Assembly (NCBI GenBank): GCA_911728455.2
Contig: OU452234.1
Span: 14,209,338-14,273,337 of the forward strand
DNA: 64,000 bases
Direction: 5' to 3'
Source: Marthasterias glacialis
Lineage: Eukaryota; Echinodermata; Asteroidea; Forcipulatida; Asteriidae
How positions within the stretch are numbered: the first letter of the stretch is position 1; each line of letters opens with the position of its first letter. Below, one piece after another: positions 45,701 to 57,700 of this stretch. The notes beneath the pieces were generated by a model that worked only from the letters and a program-made list of their open reading frames with translations, had not been told where the DNA came from and made no database searches. The translations under genes were made by a program, and so were the position numbers.

Positions 45701-48700
45701 TTTGTACAACGGGGTTATGGCTTCCATCGTTGAAGGAAGTTGAATTACGTGCGGGAATTATTCAAGGTTTTGTTTAGCCTTGAAGTTTTGGAAAAGTTTC
45801 CATATCCGGCTGCCACTTTCCAATGGTTTTTTTAATGGATGTTCTTGGAGCTTTTGCGCATTCATGCCCAAACGAACTTAAATGGCGTTTAGCGAGTAGC
45901 GTTGTCAAGCCCAACGTAGACGTGAAAATGACTTGTTTTTCATGATTTCGACACTTTGTAATTATTCAAAGTGTCTCTTCCTCTGTATACATTCTGTCAA
46001 CGTTTCTAGACATTCAAAGATAGAATTTGACCTAAATTAAGGGAGATAAAGTGGCAGCCGGATACGGCATTTTTGCTGAAGGTGCATTTCTAATTCATTC
46101 ATTTAGAGTTAAAGAGGTGCAAGGAAACCAAACTGCCCGCGTATTTCTCACAACATCGCCTGCATAACATCACCTTTATTTTACCTTTATTAAAATACTC
46201 TACCTTGAATCCACTGCCAATAATAGAAATAACTCAATGACCCACAACCAAAAGCCATTAGCAGAAGAGCTTTTCTGGTATACCCATTCAGTCTGCGTTT
46301 TACATAAAAATGATGATTTTTTTTTTTCATCTGGACTCCTGTTTTGTGACTGGTTGGTGGAACAGACTGATTCGCTTGAGTAAAACTTATGAAGAGCAAT
46401 CTGTCGGGCAAACGCAATTTGAATTTGGGTTTAAAGTTGAAGTTTTTAAAGTTTCATACACTGAAATTTAACCTCATTGCTCTGTTTATCATACACTGAT
46501 AACGACTAACACAGAAACCAAAACTACGTTTCTTATGGGTTTAGTTTAATGAAATTGCTATGCACAATTTTTACCTGCCCTTTTGAAGTCTTGTGCCATG
46601 CTATCGCGAAAAGAGAGTGCGATCTTCCAATTGTCAGACAGATGGATTTATGGAATGATTGTTTTGATGCTGTTGGCTAAATTGTTATCTAACAGGAACT
46701 TTTGTTTTTGAAGTAGATATGACTGCCAAATTTGAGTTAAGTCACTGTACTCTGTTGTTAAGGACAAAACAAACTACAAGTAGGAATCACGCCCACAACC
46801 TTGACCCTAGATTTGGGCCCAGTTAAATCCCGATATATATCGAAACTACAGTATTGCAGTGATTTGTATCGATTTGTCTATGACTCTTTATTTAACTCCC
46901 GACCTTGTGCACGTACGTCTGGTCAGCTGAAACTTCTGGTGAGCTACAAACCAAAGTTCATGACAGTATGCCGGGTGCTTCCTCCCAGACAACCGAGGAT
47001 CTGTTTCCTCTTATATGACTACATTCTGCCAGATATTGGACCTCTTCCAATTATTTTTCAAGTTTGGTTTACTCCCCGGATATTGGCACATACGTTTTTT
47101 CTGATCAGACTGTTTTTGTAGAATCTGGTTTTTTTTTCTTGCATTCTGCTTATATAAGTTTTTGATAAGGAAATAGTGTTTATATTTAAATAGTATAATC
47201 TTGTTAATCTTTTGAATCATTTCTTAGTGTGTGTGAATGTCACATTTTTAGAATAATTATTTTATTTATTTAGTCTTGTTTATTTATTTTAAAACTTTGA
47301 ACAATAAAATACATGTTTACATTTAGAATGATCCGGGTCAAGACACAATTCTTTTAGAAATATCATCATAGACCCAATAAACCTCACGGCCTCTACTATA
47401 TCAAATGATATTTGAAAAAAAATCCCCAAAATCGAAACATTTTTTAAAAATCTATAATTGAAAATAAAACAAATTCATACATTTGACACTACAGTCAGTA
47501 TGCCGTTCACTTATCTATTGGCAAGGGTATACGTCCGTCCTGGTTTGCCGTTGGAATAAATCAATTCAAAGCTTCAGCAATACCTAAGACCTTGTCTGTT
47601 TTATTACATATACATGTAGATACTGAAAAAGATTCAATTTAACACCAGAGTTGTATAAAGTACCGGTAAAGTTTAATAAATGATAGTTTTTGCTGAAGGG
47701 CAACCCCCAACAAACAAAATTATATAATACACTGCAAAAACTGGGGTGTTAAATTGATTCTCTTGGTATCTATATATGACAACACCAACATGGTGTTAAT
47801 TTTACCAACGATAAAGCAATGGGAATAACTAACACCATGTCGGTGTTGTCACATAAAGATACCAAGAGAATTAATTTAACACCCCAGATTTTGCAGTGTA
47901 TAATACTTTGTGTTTTTTACCATTCCCGATATGGCAGAGGGAGGCCCCCCCCCTCTTGTACAGAAGTGCCCCCTCCCTCTAAAATCCTCAAAAGAATTCC
48001 AGAGATGTCCAGAACACAATGAAGACACCATAGGAGGCACACACTCCCACATATCGAGCACCAAATGTCTTTTTGTGATGTCACACTGGAGAAGTGTCCA
48101 CCTGGTCCCCACCACCCCCACCACGCCCCTTCCCATCTGGTTCTGCCCATGTTAAATTACAGAAAATGTAAGCTGCAAAAACTCGGTGTTAAATTGGTTC
48201 TCTTTTTATTTATAATGTGAGGCGACAAGGTGTTATTTTTTTACCAACAATAAAGCAATGGGGATAACTAACACTGTGTCAGTATTACCTCATTGTACCA
48301 AGAGAATCAGTTGTTGCAGTGAGATATTTTAAGGTGACGTGAATTAGTCAAATGGAGGTAACCTGAAGTTCTAGATGAAGAGAATCAGTTGTTGCAGTGA
48401 GATATTTTAAGGGGATGTGGTTGAGTCAAATGGAGGTAACTTGAACTTCTAGAGGAACGGAATCAGTTTTTGCAATGAGAAATTTGAAGGTGATTTAATT
48501 GAATGAATGAGTCAAATGCAGGCAACTTTGAAGTTCTAGATGAAGATCACTCTAAACTGGACATATTAGATTCCAATACACAAGACGTTATCATGTTTTC
48601 ATTGCAACTCGTTCCAGCCACGAAGGCCAGTTTCTCCTCAACGGAAGCCACCGGATCGGCAGGAAGTATAAGAAAGCCATCTACAAGCAGTACACCGATG

Positions 48701-51700
48701 ACACATACACCACGGAGATCGAGAAAGCCGAATGGCAGGGATCCTTTGGCCCAATTCTCTACGCCGAGGTTGGTGACACGATGTTCATCCACTTCAAGAA
48801 TATGGCTTCCCGGCCCTACACGATGCATCCTCATGGCGTAAAGTATTTCAAGGATTCCGAGGGTGAGCTCTAACATTAGAAGGAGAGATGCTTTTTATCA
48901 GTACCAAATAACCCATTTTTATAATTGTCAATCTCGATCAGTCGTCAGATCAATTTCAAACGGTCCGTACGCATGGTTTTCGGTGTACTCATCTTAATAT
49001 CAGGAGTTTACAAAGCAATTAGGCCAACTTAAAGTCTCATTGGATTGCATTGATTTTCTATGATTGCATTTTCTATTCCTGGTTATAAAATTATCGTGAA
49101 CAACAGACATGTCCTGAGTTGGAGGAGGTGTTGCACTTTATATTGACTCAGAATTGAATTTCAAAATCCGGGAGGACCTTAAGAACTCGAATGGCATTCT
49201 ATGATCTTTGTTGAAATGTCAATTCAAAAATCCAAGGAAATAATTACTGGAGTCGTGTATATAAACTTCCCAATGAAAATCGCAATGAGTGAAGGCCCAT
49301 TTTTTTCAGAATCTGCTATCTCAACAAATAACTCATGATAAAAACGGAGTTTGTTTGTTGTATTGCTGCTGATTGGGAGTAAAGTATGAGGACTACACTT
49401 CATTAAGTTTAAGTCCCCCCCCCCCCCACCTTACCGTACTCCTGCTCGTCTGTCTGTCCGTCTGTCCGCCCGGCCACCCGCCCGACATCAATCCCTGTAT
49501 GCCATCTCTTTGTCGTTTTGTCTTTCTGGTTTAATAGGAGCAAAGTATGAGGACGACACTTCGGGTAAAGACAAAGACGACGATGAAGTTCCACCGGGAG
49601 GTAGTCACCAGTATAAATGGTTTGCCAACGAGGCAGCAGGACCTGCAGCTGCCGATGAGAACTGCACCCCGTGGCCTTATCATTCCCACATCTCATCACC
49701 GAGTGGGATCAGCTCCGGCGTGACTGGGGCTGTAGTCATTTGTAGAGAAGGTTTGTCATAAAAATTATATCCAAATCTTGACACTTGACCTTTGACCTGA
49801 ACTGAATAAACCAAGCGATTAATCCAATCAGAATCAGTTGATGTGTTTAACAAGTTCAATTCAATACAAAGGTTCCCGAGACTGACTCTTTTGACGACTG
49901 TTTTGTGATATTTCATATCGTGTTCATTTTGGCATATATTTTTAAAGAAAGTTCACAACTGGATCCTGCGATTCTTATGCCTCATAAGACAAAAACAGAT
50001 TCCAAGTCGAACACATCAAGTCGTGGATTTTAGACCCCTTTTCTGGTTCTGTATAAGAAAAGAACCAGTTCCAAGCTGGAACCTTTACAGACATTAGACC
50101 AAACTTTAGGAGAATGACTTAGAAGTCGTGTTATTGGCACATATTTTTACGGAAAGCTCACAACTGAATCCTGCGATTCTTAATGCCTTACAAGACACGG
50201 ACACATTCCAAGTTGAAATCGTCAAGTCAAAATGTTGAGGGGAAATTTAGCAGAAAGATATATTTGTTCGTGATCTACTTTATTTATTGCTGAGAATGGT
50301 TCCATGTCACTGATATATCAATCTGTGGCCGTATCCAAATTGGCGGCTACGGCTATGGCTGGCTACGACTGTCGCTAAGGGTGTTACTAAGGACGTCCTG
50401 TACTAAGGCATTGTGACGCGGCGATCCAGCCGTAGCCGTAGATCGTGAGACTTTTGAGCGGTCATTTTGAAGCTCAGGACTAAACACACGTAGTGACTAG
50501 TGCTCTGAGCATGTGCGCGCAGGCTCAGAACTGTTGTGTCTGCTGCCGCCGGCGTCTCAAAAGTCTCCCATTCGGCCGGACGGACAGGGCGTAGGTTAAT
50601 AGACTGTGTAAGTCTCGCGCGTATTTGAACATTAGGGTCCGTTAAAGCGCGTGATGTTGTTTCCTTCACGTGTTACAGCAGTGTGTGTGGGACCAAAAAG
50701 GTCCCAAAAATGTTCGAATACGCGCGAGACTTGCACAGTCTAAAATGGGAAAATGTCACCAGGCCGTGGTTTCGTAAACGGCCAAAATGATAAGTTTCTC
50801 CCCAATGCATAGCACCCTGTGTGCATTTAACGAAATACACAAGTAAAATCACTATAGACCTTTCTTTTGCAACGTCACAACCCGAGTTTTTGCCAACCAA
50901 GATGGAGAAACTACGGGGAGCCATCAATGCAAAGCAACAACGGATAATCGCAGCTTGCAAAAATAGTACACAAATATTCAAAAATTGTTTAAAATTGGTT
51001 GGAAACAAACCAACCAATAATGGGATGTATTTTCTTTCAATAGAAAGTTTGCAAAAATGTCGAATTTGGTCACAACGTCCGTCAACGAAACCTGAATGTT
51101 TTGCTACATTTGGCCGTCCATGCCAACCAGCGCGGTTTGTTTATCAACAATAGAAAGGTCTATTGTTTCATACATACATCAAAAGGGCCAGACTGATGTC
51201 TCAAATTGTCTCTACAAATACAATACAAAGCTCCAGTTTGATTTAGTATTTCTACGAAGAAACAAAATGGCTATTTGGAGTTATAATTATCTTCCATTTC
51301 AATTTCTTGTTAAAGGTGTCCTGAATGCAGCTGGGAACCGTTCAGATGTCGACAAGGACATTCTGTTGGTTTTTACAATCACTGACGAAAACCTGAGTTA
51401 CTACTTGGATGAGAATATTGCCACATACGCCGGTAGTCCGGACACGTTGGATCCAGGTAAACAAGAACTGAATATATTCCCACCCAACGTCTCTTTAAAG
51501 CCCCAGCTCAGCATTGGTAAGCTGGCTGTAAATGCTTCCATTCTTTTGCACAAAAATCAAGATATATTCATTGGTAATAACTTGTGAAAATGTCGGCTCA
51601 TTTCGTTGTTTCATTTGCGAGAAAATGGTAAAAATGCATTCAGCATTTGTGTACAAATTCTAGCCCACATTGTGCCAATAAGAAAGCTGGATTACCCACC

Positions 51701-54700
51701 GAGGGAGTCCAGCGTCTTGGCACAGTGGGGCTATTGTCACTCATGCTTGTTGTAGTTGTTGTCAAGAACACAACTCAACCACATGAACTAAATTCCCATT
51801 AAACAGGTGGTACCTTCATTGTGGTCAAGTCAAGAAACTGACCCCATACACTATTTCACTGTAATTTCCAAGTAGACCAATTACTAGGCTACCCAACATA
51901 TTTTAACGACCACTCTTCAACTCCGATATTGGCTGGACTCCAGACAGAGTGTAAACTGTTTAATTATTGTAAGTAGTGATTTGAAGGCTTGCAGACTTAT
52001 TGCTTGGATGGTTGTTTCTGGTAGGCTGTTCTGCTCACAGTTTGTGGGGAAAAAAAGAATTTTTGTGACTTTGGAGTCGGGATTGATGGTTTATGAAGCT
52101 CTTACTTAGAGTTGTTGTGGTGAGAAAGTCGGGTAACTGGTGTTAGGTAACGGTCGCTGGGGATGTCTATCTTGCCAATGATCTTAGTACATCATCTTTC
52201 CGGACCTCCCCAAATTTCATTAGTAAATGTCCATCACCACTCTAGACAATGACCCCCATTGATTTAATATGATTCATTAACATGTTATACGTGTAGGTTT
52301 CACAATGTTTATTCTAACAATCCTGAGTTTTAGTCAGTCTCCATTTCTGCTCTCCTCTGAGCAACACCATTGAGTCACCTTCTTTGTAAAGCCAGAAAAT
52401 AAATATCTTTAAGCCCAAAGAAGCCTCACTGTGTCTTTCCTTGAAGTCTCTTAGTAGGCCTTTATATACCTCGTCCATTGCTACCCAACAAGTACACACA
52501 TTCTTGTGTTACATTATTTCATTTATTAGGCCCATTTAAAAATGATTTAACACTTCAGGCAGAAATATTTTAAGGAAAGTTTTCTACCGTCATTATCTTT
52601 ATGTAAGGTATAATATGTAAATCTGTGAACATTGGTAAGAATTAAAAATATAAACGTTCACATATTTATTATAGGCCTGTAGTATACATGGTATGAAGAT
52701 AATGATGGTAGACAACTTTCCTTGAAATATTTCTGCCTGAAGTGTTTATCGTTTTGAAATAATAAATGAAATAAGATCCAAATTAGTTTTCGTCTCAGTG
52801 AGTTGAAAACTCTGCCTATAGGAATGCCTATAAAAATGCTAAATGCATTTTTACCGTTTTCTCACAATTTATACAAAAAAACAGATTGAGCTGAAATTTT
52901 CACAGGTTGGTTTTATTACAAATATCTTGATTTGTGCAAAGAATGGAAGCATTTACAGTCAGTTTACCAATGTTGAGCTGGGGCTTTAAACTGTTTTCTT
53001 AATTGTAGTTTGATATCTGATTCCATTCTTTGCAAAAATCAAGATATATTTGTAATAAAACCAACGTGTGAAAGTGTCAGCTTTTTTCGTTGTTTCGCAA
53101 ATGAAACAATTAAATGAGCTGAAATTTCCATAGGTTGGTCTATTTCTTGAGCTGGGGCTTTAAATTAAAACCAATGATTAGATTGATGTTAATATTTGCA
53201 TCGGGGGAATGAAGATAAATTTCAATTTGCCTTACACCGATGTAAGGCAAATTGAAATTTATAAAACCAACGATGTCTCGAAAGTAAATTTAAAAAACAG
53301 TAGCTTGGAATTCCTACGATGACTAAAAATTTGTCTATGCCTCATGCATGACCCAGATTGGTGAACCTATACTCTTCCTTCGTAGGGATTGAACGGCCTC
53401 TCACCACCACCACCCCCCCCCCACCTAGCTCGGCGTTATATCTCTTAAGACATCTACCCTAGAATGTGAGGGTCACAGTGCTTGTTGATTTTGTTTCCAT
53501 CGGTCTTTAAAAGCACTGAGTATATCTTGAAAACGCTGCTTATCTCACAATTGGTTATTCTTTATTCTTGATGCAATTATTTCATCTGCTCTGTAATACC
53601 AAGCATGTGGGATTTTAACGCTTGAGGGCCACGCCCATTTTAAAGTGGCCTCATCAGCGACACAAGGATTGTGACCCAAGCCAGTCTTGCTGGTATCTGA
53701 AGCCATGTTCTGACGAAACCAATATTTAACACAAGAAGCCCAGCCAGCTCTTCAAAACTTAAGGGCAATTTGCTTTAATCTGGTGAAAATTGAATTTCTA
53801 GAGGTCAAATGTCGGAATTCTTTGTAGTAATTTGTTTTCAGGAAAAACAAGTTGAGATGCAGCATTTAGGGGCAAATATACTAACTTTGAATTACAAACC
53901 TGTACCTTAATGTATTTTTTATTTCTAGTTGTTTTCCCCTCTCTCCTTAATTAATTTAACTGATTAATTAACTAATTAATTAGTTAATTTAATTTGTTTC
54001 AGCGAAAGCAAGTTGAGATGCGGCATAATTAGGGGCAAATAAACAAACTTTGAATTACAATCCTGTACCTTAATGTATTTTTTATTTATAATTTTTTCTC
54101 TCTCTCCTAATTATTTATTTCATTTTATTTATTTCATTTGATCACTGCTTGTTCTCTTTGCAGATGATGAAGATTTCATAGCAAGCAACTTAATGGATGG
54201 GATTAATGGACGTCTATACGGCAACCTACCTGGTCTAACCATGTGTGTTGGGGACAAGGTTAACTGGCATGTCTTAGCATTTGGGACTGAGGCTGATATA
54301 CACACTGTGCATTTCCACGGTAACATACTGGTAAGAGACACGAGCTCTATGGGCAATATTTTAAAGTTCCTAAACACCTGTCATGTTTTTATACAATTAT
54401 GATAACAGCTAAAAATATACCGATCCGTTAAGCCCCGCCTACCTTAGCAACTGCCTAGCAACAGCACATTGTGTGACTTTCTCACCACGATCGCAGCAGT
54501 GGTTCAATTGCGGCCACACACACGTATTGGATAAACACACGTACTTGGTTTTCGTGAATGATATGGATTTAGTTTTGTGGCCTTTTGAGCAGTGCCTTGA
54601 GTCCAAAGAATAATGGAGACAGGAACACTGTTAAACCACTTTTACACAACTTTTACGGGGACCACTGCTGTGGGATTTGCACCATCAGAAATACCAAAAA

Positions 54701-57700
54701 AAAAGAAAACAAAACAAAAGTTAGTACAGTTTTATGTGCTGTTGTGTGCCAGAACAATGGCGGCGGCTTGTTTACTTTTCTAATGGTATTTTAACAAGGC
54801 GGACTTTTGTCAGACTTTCATTGGCGTTGTCAAGTCTGTGATTGGTCAATACGATAGTAGGCGGGCCTTATTGGAGTGGTCTATTGTTAATGGCCTCACA
54901 TTTCGACGTTAACAGAGTCTTTCTCAAAGGCTAAATGACTACACGACACACACATACAAGTATACTGGGGTAACAAAAGCAGTCAATTAGACAGAAGTGA
55001 AAGGAGAGAGGCAGAACAGAAGATGCAAAGGATGAACAAATAAGAAAGTTCCACAGAAAAAAAAACATGTAAACTTTGTCAAGGGAATTTTCTGGCTGTG
55101 TTGAAACCAAACCTCAAGTCAAGTCAATATTTTATGAAATCATAATAAAGTTGTTGAGGTTATTTATTCTTTGAAATAATTGATAATAATAAATTTATTG
55201 TCCATGAAAATGAAAATTTGTGCACTCAAATAAAGCACAAAATTTATGCTTTTCAGGTTTTAAAAGTATTTCAGTTTTATCCATTGGGGCAATGAACATT
55301 TTGAAAAGGAAATAATATGAGATATATGAACATTTTGAGTCAAATCCACTTTGTATCCATTTGACAGAATTTCCAGGGTCGGCGGAGGGACTCTCTTAGT
55401 CTGACCCCAGCTGTTTTGATGAGTGGAGAAATGGATGCAATAAATCCTGGCACTTGGCTCATCGCATCTGCATCAACTAATCATTTCATGGGTAAGGGAA
55501 CTACGGTGCTCCAGAAGTGCCATGCTACTTATCCAGATAACGAAATAATTTACCTTGCCATCAACAAGACTCACTGAGCCTAACAAGATAACTTGTTGAT
55601 AGGGTTGTTTATGTCACCAAAATAACTTGGTATTATGATGGTACATGTAAGTCAATTTGTTAGCTTCAGGAGTTCTTCTTGGTGAGTTGTTATCAAAATT
55701 GTGGCGTGTCGTGGCCGAGCGGATAAGAACACTGGACTCAAGCTCTGGTGTTTCTGATCAGCAGAGTGTGGGTTCGAGTCCCGGTCGTGACACTTGTGTC
55801 CTTAAGCAAGACACTTAACCATTATTGCTGCGTCCTTCGGATGGGACGTAAAGCCGTTGGTCCCGTGTGTTGTGTAATGCACGTAAAAGAACCCAGTGCA
55901 CTTATCGCAAAGAGAAGGGGTTCACCCCGGTGTTCCTGGTTTGATTGGCTGCAGATTGCACCACAGCACCTTGTAAACCGTTACATGGTGCTATGTAAAG
56001 AAACAGGTCTCATACTTCAAAAACGTAACTCCACATACCTTGCAGGAAAAAATACTGAGCGCTCTGAGACGCCCCTTGGGTGTGATAAAGCGCTATTTAA
56101 GAAGAGCGTAAGACAAATGGAATTAATCCATAAGATTAGTCAATTTGGGGAAATAAAATGCATCTTGCTAATTTTAGCTTAGTAGTTCTAATTTGCTAAG
56201 CATGATCAGGGACCATGTTTTGTAATGAGATATACGTATCTAGATTTTTTTCATAAGGGCACCTGAGGGACACTAAGAATTTATGGGGTGCCCCCCCCCC
56301 CCATGGGCCCCCACCCAAGGAGCCCCCCCCCCCACCCCCAGCCTCGTGGCTAAGCCACTAGTTAAGTGCCCTTTGACCCAAGTTGAGGATCATGGCCAGC
56401 AAGTCTGAAATTGAAGAAGTATTTATGATATATTATTTGTCATTTCTGATAGATGGCTCCCAAGTGTTGTACACAGTGTCTGCAGATTGTGGTACAGCAC
56501 CGACTGACAACACTCCAGCAGGAATCCAGCGTAACTATTTCATTGCGGCAGAAGAAATCGTTTGGGACTACGCACCCAATAGGGTTCACAGTGACGGTAC
56601 TAATTTCACCGATCCAGACAGGTAAGTCATGTTTACAACTGACAAACGTCCTCGGCTTGCTCTGTAAATAAGATTCAAAAATAGATTTTTAGGTCTTCAT
56701 GAAAACTCTTGCTATAGGAATGCGTAGATATTTGTAATAAAACCAACTTGTAGAAATGTTGCTACTACAGAGCGAGCAGAGTAACATTTTTCATTTAAAC
56801 TTCTTTGATTGAGTGTCAATTTCATTTAAAGCCCCAGCTCAACATTGGTAAGAAGAAAAAAATTTAATGTTCACAGATTTACATGTACCCTACGTGGTAT
56901 AAAGATAATGATGGTAGAAAACTTTCCTTGAAATATTTCTGCCTGAAGTGGTATCGTTTTCAAATAAAAAATTAAATAAGATCCAAATTTAATTTTCGTC
57001 TCAGTGAGACGAATACTCTGCCTATAGGAATGCCTAAAAAAAAAGGTTAATGCATTTTTACCGTTTTCTCGCAAATCAAAAAACAACTTGAGCTGAAATG
57101 ATCACTGGTTGGGTTTATTGCAAGTATCTTGATTTGTGCAAAGAATGGAAGCATTTACAGTCAGTTAACCAATGCTGATCTGGGGCTTTAAAGTAATTTC
57201 TTATTTCTAGTTTGATATCTGCTTCCATTCTTTGCAAAAATCAAGATATATTTGTAATAAAACCAACCTGTGAAAATGTCAGCTTTTTTTTGTTGTTTCA
57301 TTTGCGAGAAAAGGGTAAAAATGCATTCAGCATTTTTCTACTTATTCCTACATGTATAGGCAGAGTTTTCGTGACGACAAAAAGTATTTTGGAATCTTAT
57401 TTTATGTATTATTTAAAAAAGATAACACTTAAGGCAGAAATATTTCAAGAAACGTTTTCTACCATCATTATCTTTATACCATATTAGGTAAATGTTTTTC
57501 TTCTTACCAATGTTGAGCTGGGGCTTTAATGTAATGTTTATTGTGTTTTTATTTTATCCCTTTTCAAAGCTTTTTGTTAATTCTCAAATGTTACATTTTT
57601 CTTATGTAATCTGACTGCAATTCAGCTGTTGGGTGCGATGGTAAAATATCATTCAACCATTTCAAATTAAATCAAATACAATTTTAAACAGAATTTTCTC

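Noticed and set aside
47876-48155. Overlapping frames on both strands near 48.0 kb
   Set aside because: Low-complexity C-rich sequence next to a MITE; no conserved motif and no splice sites in phase.
48547-48876. Minus-strand and alternate plus-strand frames over oxidase exon 2
   Set aside because: The HPHG-containing frame is strongly supported by family motifs and splice phase; the others are shadows.
50821-51153. 110-codon frame with [14 protein letters not shown]
   Set aside because: It fills an element with TAGACCTTTC inverted ends; no family recognised and no transposase motif seen.
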